Assembly (NCBI GenBank): GCA_944320725.1 | Contig: CALUIM010000011.1 | Location: 1-64,000 of the forward strand | Direction: 5' to 3' | Source: an uncultured Coriobacteriaceae bacterium | GTDB taxonomy: Bacteria > Actinomycetota > Coriobacteriia > Coriobacteriales > Coriobacteriaceae | Length of the DNA stretch: 64,000 nucleotides | Shown: in pieces, positions 17,222 to 25,032 of the stretch | Layout: every line of letters begins with the position of its first letter | How positions within the stretch are numbered: the stretch's first letter is position 1 | Notes under the pieces: model-generated | Database searches by the model: none | Told to the model about the DNA's origin: nothing | What the model saw: only the letters and a program-made list of their open reading frames with translations | Position numbers and translations under genes: made by a program

Positions 17222-18307
17222 CTACACGAGCTGTGGAAGGGTCGGAATGAGCGAGAGCGCGTCTTCGATGCCGCTCGTCCACCACACCTCGTCGCGCTCG
17301 TCGATGAGCACCGCCTCGATGCCCTCCAGCTGTTCGATGGTATCGATCGCACGCTCGGTACCGAGCATGAACGCCGTGGTCGACCATCCGTCGCAATCCA
17401 TTGAACGCGCGGCGATGATCGTGGCGCTCACCACATCGGTTTTCGCCGGCATGCCTGTCGCGGGATCGAGGATGTGGTGGTACCAGACACCGCCCTGCGC
17501 GAAGCGCCGCTCGTGGATGCCGCTGGTGACCACCGAGCCCTCTGCAAGCTGGACCACGGCCCGATGATGCGCGACATCGCGCGGGTTCACGATCCCGATG
17601 CGCCAGGGTGAGCCCGCCGCAACACGGGGGCGCGCGGCATCGTTTGCCGGACGACCGCCGCTCACAAGTACGTTGCCGCCCAAGTTGAGCACGAAGCGCG
17701 CCACGCCGTGAGCGCGGAGGAGACGCCCGAGATCGTCGGCGATATAGCCCTTGGCGACCCCGCCCAGATCGAGGACCGTCGCCGGGTCGCTGATGGCGAG
17801 TGTGGGTACGCGATCCGCGCGGTCCACACGGATGCGCTCGTAGCCCACATGCTCGAGCGCGCGCGCCACCGCAAGCGGCGCGGGCACGACGTGGTTGTGG
17901 AAATCCCACAGCGACGTTACGGTCCCCATGGTGATATCGAAGCGTCCCTGGCTCTGCTGGCAGTAGCCCAGCGCGAGCTCGACGAGCTCGGCCGTCTCGG
18001 GACAAACCTCAACCGGCGCGGGCGCCGCAGCATGCGCGCGAGCGATATCGGAATCGGTGCGCGTACGCGAAAAAGCGTACTCGAAATACCAGCATCGATC
18101 ACGCGCTGCAATGAGTGCCTCGTCGAGACGCGCTGCAACCGCCGGATCGCGCGGGTCCTCGCTATCGCCTGCATAGACATAGAGCAGCACGTCGGTGTTG
18201 AAGACGAAGAGCTCCATGAGGCGCGCACCATCCGCCGCCTGGCGGGGCATCTCGGCACCCTCACCCGCGCGCGCCGGCGCACCGGCGTCCTTTGGCGTGT
18301 ACGACAT
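17222..18307 (-). CDS. apbE: FAD:protein FMN transferase (ApbE family)
   Basis: 361 aa from the ATG at 18307, with AGGGGAC upstream. ApbE attaches FMN to Thr/Ser of target flavoproteins. The family landmarks are present: EYAFSRTRTDSDIA, GRFDITMGTVTSLWDF, LDLGGVAKGYIADDL, NLGGNVLVSGG, SGIHERRF, HHILDPATGMPA and MDCDGWSTTAFMLG. Most ApbE proteins are lipoproteins. This one has a polar Ala/Gly/Pro N-terminus of about 45 residues and no signal peptide or lipobox, so it should act in the cytoplasm. No obvious target flavoprotein is adjacent. Confidence 0.9.
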   Translation of the reverse strand: MSYTPKDAGAPARAGEGAEMPRQAADGARLMELFVFNTDVLLYVYAGDSEDPRDPAVAARLDEALIAARDRCWYFEYAFSRTRTDSDIARAHAAAPAPVEVCPETAELVELALGYCQQSQGRFDITMGTVTSLWDFHNHVVPAPLAVARALEHVGYERIRVDRADRVPTLAISDPATVLDLGGVAKGYIADDLGRLLRAHGVARFVLNLGGNVLVSGGRPANDAARPRVAAGSPWRIGIVNPRDVAHHRAVVQLAEGSVVTSGIHERRFAQGGVWYHHILDPATGMPAKTDVVSATIIAARSMDCDGWSTTAFMLGTERAIDTIEQLEGIEAVLIDERDEVWWTSGIEDALSLIPTLPQLV

Positions 18308-18455
18308 CGCCTGTCCCCTCTTCGTGAACTTATCGCGCACAAACGCGCAACCCTTATGCGTCGCGGCGTTTCGGGCATAATGGGTCGAAACCGCTCCGCG
18401 CAAGACCAATCATAGCGCCCGCCGCGCGGGACGCTTCAAGAGATAGGCGTTGCAT

Positions 18456-18821
18456 ATGAACTTTCTGCTCAACTGGATCGTGACCTCGCTTGCGGTTGCC
18501 ATCGCCGCCGCGATCGTTCCGGGCATCATGCCCTACGGGCCGGTCGACACCTGGATCGCGTTCGCGTGTACGGGGCTCGTCCTAGGCTTTGTCAACGCGC
18601 TCATCAAACCCTTCGTCACGGTGATCTCGCTTCCCGTCACCCTCATCACCCTTGGCATCTTCCAGCTCGTGGTGAACAGTTTCATGCTCTCGCTTGCCGG
18701 TTGGCTCTCGGTGAACATCTTCGGCGCGGGCATCGCTATCGCCGGGTTTGGGTCGGCGTTCGCGGGCTCGATCATCGTGAGCATCATGTGCGCGCTGCTT
18801 GGCTCGGTCGCCAAAGACTAG
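18456..18821 (+). CDS. Phage-holin-family (YvlD-like) membrane protein
   Basis: 121 aa with four hydrophobic helices. The motif LGFVNALIKPFVTVISLPVTLITLGIF is the hallmark of the Phage_holin_4_2/YvlD family. These are small inner-membrane proteins, of chromosomal rather than phage origin, with roles in envelope stress in some species. The ATG at 18456 is preferred over an in-frame TTG two codons earlier because AGATAGG lies 9 bases upstream of the ATG. Confidence 0.85.
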   Translation: MNFLLNWIVTSLAVAIAAAIVPGIMPYGPVDTWIAFACTGLVLGFVNALIKPFVTVISLPVTLITLGIFQLVVNSFMLSLAGWLSVNIFGAGIAIAGFGSAFAGSIIVSIMCALLGSVAKD

Positions 18822-18905
18822 CGTTTGCTCGCCGTGCGCAGCGCCTGCGGGCATCGTCGCCGCAGCTCTCAACCCCATCCCATTCCATCGTATGAGGAGG
18901 TTTTC

Positions 18906-19841
18906 ATGGGACGTATATACACCTCGATCGATCAACTTATCGGCGCGACGCCGCTGTTGGAGCTCACCAATATCGAACGTGAGGACCAGCTCGCAGCGCG
19001 CGTGCTCGTCAAACTGGAACTCTTCAACCCCGCCGGCTCGGCAAAAGACCGCATCGCCCGCGCGATGATCGACGCCGCCGAGCGCGAAGGACGGCTCGTG
19101 CCGCATGCAGGCTATACCATCATCGAGCCCACCTCCGGCAACACCGGCATCGGCCTGGCCTCGGTTGCCGCCGCCCGCGATTACCGCGTCATCATCACCA
19201 TGCCCGAGACCATGAGCGTTGAGCGCCAGCGCCTCATGCGCGCCTATGGTGCCGAACTCGTGCTCACCCCGGGTGCAGAGGGCATGGCGGGTGCCATCGC
19301 GCGCGCGAACGAGCTGGCAGCATCGACGCCGAACAGCATCGTAGCAGGCCAGTTCAGCAATCCCGCCAACCCGCAGGCGCACTACGACTCCACCGGCCCC
19401 GAGATCTGGCAGGACACCGACGGTGCGGTCGATATCTTCGTTGCTGGCATCGGCACCGGCGGCGCCATCTCCGGCACCGGCCGCTACCTCAAGGAGCGCA
19501 ACGCCTCCGTACAGATCGTGGGCGTAGAGCCGGCAGACTCCCCCGTGCTCACGAAGGGGACCGCTGGCCCGCATAAGATCCAGGGCATCGGCGCGGGATT
19601 CGTGCCCGAGGCGCTCGATACGAGCATCTACAACGAGGTCATGACCGCCGAGGCAAACGACGCCTTCGCCGCCGCGCGCCGCCTTGCCGCACACGAGGGC
19701 GTGCTCGTGGGCATCTCCTCGGGCGCCGCGCTGTGGGTAGCGCTCGAGCTCGCCCGCCGGCCCGAGAACGAGGGGAAGACCATCGTGGCGTTTCTGGTGG
19801 ACACCGGCGAGCGCTACCTCTCAACCGAGCTCTTTGCCTAG
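18906..19841 (+). CDS. cysK: Cysteine synthase (O-acetylserine sulfhydrylase)
   Basis: 311 aa. This PLP enzyme makes cysteine from O-acetylserine and sulfide. PLP-lysine motif NPAGSAKDR; substrate/phosphate loops EPTSGNTGIGLA and GIGTGGAISGTGRYL; C-terminal GISSGAALW. The start is fixed by AGGAGG 7 bases before the ATG. It ends 8 bases before mnmA on the same strand, so the two are probably one operon linking cysteine supply to tRNA thiolation. Confidence 0.95.
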   Translation: MGRIYTSIDQLIGATPLLELTNIEREDQLAARVLVKLELFNPAGSAKDRIARAMIDAAEREGRLVPHAGYTIIEPTSGNTGIGLASVAAARDYRVIITMPETMSVERQRLMRAYGAELVLTPGAEGMAGAIARANELAASTPNSIVAGQFSNPANPQAHYDSTGPEIWQDTDGAVDIFVAGIGTGGAISGTGRYLKERNASVQIVGVEPADSPVLTKGTAGPHKIQGIGAGFVPEALDTSIYNEVMTAEANDAFAAARRLAAHEGVLVGISSGAALWVALELARRPENEGKTIVAFLVDTGERYLSTELFA

Positions 19842-19849
19842 GGCGTGCC

Positions 19850-21109
19850 ATGACGAAGCAGCGCGTATTGGTGGCAATGAGCGGCGGCGTGGATTCGAGC
19901 GTCGCCGCCTGGCTGCTCCAGCAGCAGGGATACGACTGCATCGGCGCCACGATGCGTCTGTTTGATGCCGAGGATAACGGCCCCGGCAACCAGCAGGATA
20001 TAGATGATGCCGCCGCGATCGCACAGCGCCTGGGCATCCCCCACCACGTACTCGACTGCCGCGAGGCCTTCGACCGCGATGTCGTCGAGGCGTTCGTGCG
20101 CGCCTACGAGCGCGGCGTCACGCCCAATCCCTGTACCATCTGCAACCGCCGCATCAAATTCGGCTTGTTGCTCGAGCGGGCGCACGAGCTGGGCTGCGAC
20201 ACCGTGGCGACGGGACACTATGCGCGCATCCGGTGCAGACCTGAGGTGCACGCGGCAGGCGAGGCGCAGCCGCCCTCACCCAGCGGCGCACCCGCAGCGG
20301 ATGGCTCGGCACAAGCCTCCCCTGTCTTCGAACTCGCCTGCGCGCGCGACCTCACCAAGGACCAGAGCTACTTCCTGTACGGCCTCACGCAAGATGTGCT
20401 CGCCCACGTGCTCTTCCCGCTTGGCGACCTTACCAAAGAAGGCGATATTCGCCGCATCGCCGCCGAGCAGGGGTTCTCTTGTGCGCGCAAACGCGACAGC
20501 CAGGGCATCTGCTTTGTGCCCGACAACGATTTCGCCTCGTTTATCGAGCGGCGCCGGCATGCACAGCTGCCCGAGGGTGACATCGTCGACACCTCCGGCG
20601 CGCTGCTGGGACATCATCGCGGTGCCATCCGCTACACCGTGGGCCAGCGCAAGGGACTCGGCGTTGCCGCGGCGCACCCGCTCTACGTGACCGCGATCGA
20701 TGCCCGCACGAACACGGTGGTGCTCGGTGATGATCAAGACCTCCTGGCAAGCTCGCTCATCGCCGATGACTGGATCTGGTCGGCACCCGAAAGTGATATG
20801 GAAGCGCTGCTCGACGAGGCGGAGGCTTCCGGCACCGCGCTACCTGCGAGCGCCAAGATTCGCTACCACCAGCCCCACCAGGGCGTACGCGTAACACGCG
20901 CCGAAAGCGCACCCGCGCAGGGCACTGGCTCCGCGCCGGACGGAACCCCGGTACATGGCGGCATCCCCGCGCGCGACGACGCCCCTCAGCGCCGCGCGCT
21001 GCGCCTCGATTTCGATGAACCCCAGCGCGCCATCGCCCCCGGGCAGGCCGTGGTCCTCTACCGCGGCGACGTTGTCCTCGGTGGCGGCACCGTACGCTGC
21101 GCCTGCTGA
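19850..21109 (+). CDS. mnmA: tRNA-specific 2-thiouridylase MnmA
   Basis: 419 aa; thiolates U34 of Lys/Glu/Gln tRNAs. P-loop motif VAMSGGVDSSVAAWLL (8-23); first catalytic Cys in NPCTICNRRIKF; second in SQGICFVPDNDF; TGHYARI between them. It is about 55 residues longer than usual because of two Ala/Pro/Gly-rich insertions, one after TGHYARI (around residues 130-150) and one near residue 355, just before the last beta-barrel strands. Both are low complexity and likely surface loops. It follows cysK by 8 bases. Confidence 0.95.
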   Translation: MTKQRVLVAMSGGVDSSVAAWLLQQQGYDCIGATMRLFDAEDNGPGNQQDIDDAAAIAQRLGIPHHVLDCREAFDRDVVEAFVRAYERGVTPNPCTICNRRIKFGLLLERAHELGCDTVATGHYARIRCRPEVHAAGEAQPPSPSGAPAADGSAQASPVFELACARDLTKDQSYFLYGLTQDVLAHVLFPLGDLTKEGDIRRIAAEQGFSCARKRDSQGICFVPDNDFASFIERRRHAQLPEGDIVDTSGALLGHHRGAIRYTVGQRKGLGVAAAHPLYVTAIDARTNTVVLGDDQDLLASSLIADDWIWSAPESDMEALLDEAEASGTALPASAKIRYHQPHQGVRVTRAESAPAQGTGSAPDGTPVHGGIPARDDAPQRRALRLDFDEPQRAIAPGQAVVLYRGDVVLGGGTVRCAC

Positions 21110-21240
21110 CGCGCACCCACGCGGCCGCCCGCCACGACGCGGCTCGGCACCCCGCATCGCGCCTTTCCGAATGCCCCCTCAACGCGCAACTGGTCACGAG
21201 ATGGGACCTATGGGTGATCACGCGCTAGGATTTCGCTCCC

Positions 21241-21468
21241 GTGGTCAAATCGCGAGGGGTATGGGTTGTCTCAGCGCGTATGCATGCCACCTCACTCGAT
21301 ATTTCTCTGAAAAACACGCCAGCATGCGTCGCCGAAGACCGCTTTCGCAGTTCACTCGACACAGAATGACCCTGTTATTCCATCAAATATGGAATAACAG
21401 GGTCTCATGTTGCTCGCAGCATCTCTTTGTTACGCACGCGCTACCCATACCCCTCGCGATTTGACCAC
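21241..21468. repeat. 228-bp element with perfect 26-bp terminal inverted repeats and a central 16-bp hairpin
   Basis: The left arm 21241-21266 (GTGGTCAAATCGCG...) is the exact reverse complement of 21443-21468. Inside it sits a perfect 16-bp stem (21368-21383 with 21389-21404; GACCCTGTTATTCC... over loop CAAAT). A weaker AGCGCGT match extends the outer arms inward. No open frame and no convincing target-site duplication were seen. It could be a non-autonomous mobile element (MITE-like), an invertible segment, or a structured RNA. Confidence 0.75.
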
Positions 21469-21524
21469 CGGCGCGCGATGCCACGAATCGCATTGTTTCA
21501 AGTGTGTATAAACGCGTACAAAAA

Positions 21525-21556
21525 GGCCGGAGAACTGCATATTCAGTTCTCCGGCC
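21525..21556 (-). terminator. Intrinsic terminator of the fucO-like gene
   Basis: A perfect 13-bp stem GGCCGGAGAACTG / CAGTTCTCCGGCC over a 6-base loop. On the minus strand it is followed by TTTTT (AAAAA at 21520-21524). It lies about 95 bases past the stop at 21649. Confidence 0.9.
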
Positions 21557-21648
21557 TCGATGAGGTGCGTAACGGCGCTTAAACGAACGCTCTCTTGCCT
21601 GAGGTGCCCGGTGCCAAGGACGCCGTATCGCCGTGTGCGACAGAATCG

Positions 21649-22809
21649 CTACGCCATGACCTTGCGGAAGAGCTCCACCACGGCGGCGTGGTCGGCCTCG
21701 CGCGGGTTGCCCGGGAAGCAGGCGTCGGCGATGGCGTCGTCGGCCAGCTGGTCGAGGTCGGCCTCGACCAGGCCGTCGCAGGTCGGCTTGATGTCGACGT
21801 CGGTGGAGAGCTGGCGCACGGCGGCGATCGCGGCGTCGGCGGCCTCATCGTCGGTCATGCCGGCGGTGTCGACGCCCATGGCGACGGCGACCTCGGCCAG
21901 GCGCTTGGTCACAACGGGCTTGTTGTACTCCATGGCGACCGGCAGCAGCATGGCGCAGGCGACGCCGTGCGGGGTGTCGTAGTGCGCGGAGAGCGTGTGC
22001 GCCATCGCGTGGTCGATGCCGAGGCCCACGTTGGAGAAGCCCATGCCGGCGATGTACTGGGCGAGCGCCATGCCCTCGCGACCGGAGCCCGGGACGCCGC
22101 TCTTGGCCTCGGCCACGGCGTCGCGCAGGTGCTTCGAGATGAGCTGGATCGCCTTGTAGTGGAACATGTCGGAGAGCTCCCAGGCGCCGGCGGTGGTGTA
22201 GCCCTCGATCGCGTGGGTGAGCGCGTCCATGCCGGTGGCGGCGGTGAGACCGGCGGGCATGGAGGCCATCATGTCGGGGTCGACCACGGCGACGTCGGGG
22301 ATGTCGTTGACGTCGACGCAGACGAACTTGCGGACCTTCTCGGGGTCGGTGATCACGTAGTTGATCGTGACCTCGGCCGCGGTGCCGGCGGTGGTGGGCA
22401 CGGCGATAGTGAAGACGGCGTGGTTCTTGGTGGGGGCCACGCCCTCGAGGGAGACGACGTCGGCGAACTCGGGGTTGGCGATGATGATGCCGATGCCCTT
22501 GGCGGTGTCCATCGAGGAGCCGCCGCCGATGGTGACGATGCAGTCGGCACCGGAGGCCTTGTACGCCTCGACGCCGTCCTGGACGTTCTTGATCGTGGGG
22601 TTGGGCTTGATCTCGGAGTAGAGCTCCCAGGCGATGCCCGCCTCGTCGAGAAGGTCGGTCACCTTGGCCACGACGCCGAACTTCACGAGGTCGGGGTCGG
22701 AGCAGACGAAGGCCTTCTTGTAGCCGCGGCGCTCGAGCTCGCCGGGGATCTCCTTGATCGCGCCGGAGCCGTGGTAGGAGATGTTGTTCAGGACGAAGCG
22801 GTTGGACAT
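21649..22809 (-). CDS. fucO: Iron-containing alcohol dehydrogenase, lactaldehyde reductase (FucO) type
   Basis: 386 aa from the ATG at 22809, with AAGGAGG at ideal distance. FucO reduces L-lactaldehyde to 1,2-propanediol with NADH, a fermentative end step of fucose or rhamnose breakdown. NAD-binding GGGSSMDTAKG and PTTAGTAAEVT. Metal ligands lie in GMDALTHAIEGY and in DHAMAHTLSAHYDTPHG. Length and N-terminus (MSNRFVLNNISYHGSGAI) match FucO closely. The very uniform codon choice suggests high expression. No fucose-pathway partners are in the window, so the physiological aldehyde is inferred. Confidence 0.88.
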   Translation of the reverse strand: MSNRFVLNNISYHGSGAIKEIPGELERRGYKKAFVCSDPDLVKFGVVAKVTDLLDEAGIAWELYSEIKPNPTIKNVQDGVEAYKASGADCIVTIGGGSSMDTAKGIGIIIANPEFADVVSLEGVAPTKNHAVFTIAVPTTAGTAAEVTINYVITDPEKVRKFVCVDVNDIPDVAVVDPDMMASMPAGLTAATGMDALTHAIEGYTTAGAWELSDMFHYKAIQLISKHLRDAVAEAKSGVPGSGREGMALAQYIAGMGFSNVGLGIDHAMAHTLSAHYDTPHGVACAMLLPVAMEYNKPVVTKRLAEVAVAMGVDTAGMTDDEAADAAIAAVRQLSTDVDIKPTCDGLVEADLDQLADDAIADACFPGNPREADHAAVVELFRKVMA

Positions 22810-22961
22810 GATGCCTCCTTGAAACGCTGTTACAGCACGGCAAGACGCCCCACTTCGACGCCCGCCGAACAAGATATACCCAAACTTGGCGCACGACATA
22901 TAGGTTACGTGCGCACGGAATCGGCAACGTGCCCACCGCTAGGCACGGCAGCACGCCACCG

Positions 22962-24365
22962 CTAGCTGCAGTGGCGCCACTCTGGATCGGTGAGCATGCG
23001 TGCCACGGCAAGGCCCATCGGCAAAAAGAGCATGATCATGACCGCGCGGGTTATCCAGTTGAGCGCGTCGATGGTCTCGAACGTTCCCATGTAGTACACC
23101 GCGCGGTACAGATACAGGCCGGGCACCATGATGACGATGGAGGGCACGGTGATCGAGATGCGCGGGAAGCCGCGGTGCGCGCTCGCGATCGTCGCGAGCA
23201 GTCCCGCGGTGATGGCGCCGGCAAACGCCGCCGCCTCGGGCGGCATGGCGACAACGTCTACGAGCGTAAGGCGCAGCGTGTTTGCCACCGCGCCCACCAC
23301 ACCCGCGGTGGCGGCCATACGCGCCGGGGAATTGAAGAGCACCGAGAATCCGAACACGCCAACAAAGCTCGCCACGAGGCGAAGCGCCAACAGCACGATC
23401 GGCGTCAGGCCCAAGGGGGCGAAGTCATCGGGCCGCAGCTGCACCACCGACGCCACAAGCCATGCCACCAGCGTTGCCACGATGATGACCGTGCACGCGT
23501 AGACGAGCCGCTCCACGCCCGAGCGAATGTCGAGCTTGGCAAGGTCGAGCCCGCTCGTGATGAGCGGGAACCCGGGAATCACGAACAGCATGGCGCCAAT
23601 ATAGCCGGCATCGTGGTCCATCGCGCCGGGCAACGCGAGCGATAGTAACCAGAGCGACCCCAAATACGCCAGACACGCCACCGTCACCCCAACGCCAATG
23701 CAGGCGAAGTGCGTGAGGTTGCGCTCCGTCATAAGGCGGCGCGTGAGCATGCCGAGCCCCGCGCCAATGAAGGCGCAGCCCATCTCGATGGGGCCACCGC
23801 CAAGCAAAAACACGAACGCGCAGCACGCCGCGGCAGAGGCAAGTGCAACCGCCCAAGGCGCGTAGTTGCCCCGACGGTGCTCGATATCGTCCATGAGGGC
23901 ATGCCACTCCCCCACCGTAAGCTCGGCGCCACGCCGCACAAGGTCGCGCACGAGCTGCTCGGTGAGCCAGATGCGCTCGGTGTTGACGCCCGTGGTGGCA
24001 AGCGTGGCAACCTCGGAAAACGAGCCCGTCTCATCGAAGCACGTGCACTCGATGGAGGTAAGGCTCACATCGGTCGTGAGTGTCACGCCGAGCACCTCGG
24101 CTGCAGCGTTCATGGCCTCGCGCACGCGCCACGCGCCCGACCCGCCCGAGAGCTTGAGCAGACCCAGGCGGCAAATCAGCGAAGACTTATCGGCAATACC
24201 AGCCTTGGGGGCGAGCACGTCGTGGTCGTCTAAGACCTCATGCCAGGGCACCGGCATGTGATTTTGATGTGAGACATGGGTATGGCGGGCGCGATGCGGA
24301 CGATGCGCCCCTTTGCCCGCAAGCACCTCGAAGATCGATTCCGCGCCGTGTTCCCGCTCCGCCAT
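22962..24365 (-). CDS. thrE: Threonine/serine exporter family protein (ThrE, fused two-domain form)
   Basis: 467 aa. The soluble N-terminal part (about 1-170, with GVTLTTDVSLTSIECTC) leads into ten predicted helices. The first set is the DUF1212 (ThrP-type) domain with FVIPGFPLITSGLDL, and the second is the DUF3815 (ThrB-type) domain ending SITVPSIVIMVPGLYLYRA. Both halves are in one polypeptide, as in Corynebacterium ThrE; they are separate genes in many Firmicutes. The ATG at 24365 is chosen on AGGTGAGG upstream. It should export threonine/serine or a related solute using the proton gradient. Confidence 0.87.
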   Translation of the reverse strand: MAEREHGAESIFEVLAGKGAHRPHRARHTHVSHQNHMPVPWHEVLDDHDVLAPKAGIADKSSLICRLGLLKLSGGSGAWRVREAMNAAAEVLGVTLTTDVSLTSIECTCFDETGSFSEVATLATTGVNTERIWLTEQLVRDLVRRGAELTVGEWHALMDDIEHRRGNYAPWAVALASAAACCAFVFLLGGGPIEMGCAFIGAGLGMLTRRLMTERNLTHFACIGVGVTVACLAYLGSLWLLSLALPGAMDHDAGYIGAMLFVIPGFPLITSGLDLAKLDIRSGVERLVYACTVIIVATLVAWLVASVVQLRPDDFAPLGLTPIVLLALRLVASFVGVFGFSVLFNSPARMAATAGVVGAVANTLRLTLVDVVAMPPEAAAFAGAITAGLLATIASAHRGFPRISITVPSIVIMVPGLYLYRAVYYMGTFETIDALNWITRAVMIMLFLPMGLAVARMLTDPEWRHCS

Positions 24366-24466
24366 CGCCTCACCTTTCGAACGAGCGCTCCTGTGAACTC
24401 GTATCCATGATATGGCAAACGGCGCGCTGTGGGCGGGCTTCTCAAGAAGTGCGCGGGCACAGAAGC

Positions 24467-24682
24467 TCACTGCTGCCGAGCGACATCCTCGCCAGCCACC
24501 TCGGGGCCAAAGGCGCCCGTGGGAGAAATATCAAACGGGAAGGTACCGCATCGGTTGAATGCGGCGATGAACATGCGTATGGCATTTGAGGGCGTTGTCC
24601 CCACGCGCTGAGTCGCCGCCGCGAAGGCTGCCTTCTCTTGAGGCAGCACCTTCGCGACGACCGGGGTCATGTGCTCTGCCAT
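24467..24682 (-). CDS. RelB/DinJ-family antitoxin (orphan)
   Basis: 71 aa. The pattern VLPQEKAAFAAATQRVGTTPSNAIRMFI...GTFPFD is the ribbon-helix-helix plus linker of DinJ/RelB antitoxins. AAGGATC precedes the ATG. No toxin gene follows: only about 100 bases separate it from thrE on the same strand, and no YafQ/RelE-like frame is there. An imperfect palindrome upstream (24781-24809) is the kind of site such antitoxins bind to repress themselves. Confidence 0.75.
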   Translation of the reverse strand: MAEHMTPVVAKVLPQEKAAFAAATQRVGTTPSNAIRMFIAAFNRCGTFPFDISPTGAFGPEVAGEDVARQQ

Positions 24683-24780
24683 GTTCGATCCTTCATAGCA
24701 CGATGTTGGTGCGATTCCGGAGGCGGCGTTTGTTGCACTACGTTTGTTGGTGCCGCCTCGCTGCTACGTTTTGCTGTGTT

Positions 24781-24809
24781 GGTATTACTTAGTTTTACTA
24801 TGTATTACC
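24781..24809 (-). promoter_or_regulatory. Palindromic operator candidate of the DinJ-like antitoxin
   Basis: GGTATTACTTAGT and ACTATGTATTACC are 13-base half-sites with two mismatched pairs around TTT. The site is AT-rich and lies about 100 bases upstream of the antitoxin start. Autoregulatory RHH antitoxins commonly bind such sites. The role is inferred. Confidence 0.45.
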
Positions 24810-24920
24810 CCTGCAGGTAGATTAGCACGCTCGGCCAAGATACGCAAGCCGAAATTCCGCTTCGTGCATCCTGCGCAGGGCCGGACGAAAAGTTACAGAT
24901 TGAATACCTGAGCCGCGAAT

Positions 24921-24958
24921 ATTGCAAATACCAGCAAGCATGCAATACTCGATTGCAT
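24921..24958 (+). promoter_or_regulatory. ARG-box-like half-site array upstream of the amino-acid ABC operon
   Basis: ATTGCA (24921-24926), then ATGCAAT-ACTCG-ATTGCAT (24940-24958), a perfect 7+5+7 inverted repeat. Its layout closely recalls actinobacterial ArgR boxes (ATGCAT...ATTGCATA type, from memory). It lies 75 bases upstream of the binding-protein start. Confidence 0.45.
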
Positions 24959-25032
24959 ATATCTGCATGAAGTTGGTGCCCCGGCTGCGTTTGCTGCGCG
25001 CACAGGACATCGACGGTTCTGAAGGAGCACGT

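Larger units (their letters stand above)
21110..21648. other. Convergent intergenic region holding a large inverted-repeat element
   Basis: 539 bases between the mnmA and fucO 3' ends, with no credible gene. It contains the 228-bp nested palindromic element (21241-21468) and the fucO terminator (21525-21556). Sequence outside these shows nothing recognisable. Confidence 0.7.
24683..25032. other. Divergent regulatory region between the antitoxin and ABC transporter genes
   Basis: 350 bases with no gene, more AT-rich than its surroundings. It contains a GAGGCGGC/GCCGCCTC stem (24720-24727, 24752-24759) in the antitoxin leader, the palindrome at 24781-24809, and TGCAAT half-sites at 24921-24958 in front of the transporter operon. 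Confidence 0.6.

Noticed and set aside
18456..18821. Prophage holin
   Set aside because: The Phage_holin_4_2 family is mostly chromosomal YvlD-type; no phage genes are adjacent.
21241..21468. Invertible promoter for a flanking gene
   Set aside because: Both flanking genes point toward the element, so neither could be driven from it in either orientation. Inversion itself is not excluded.
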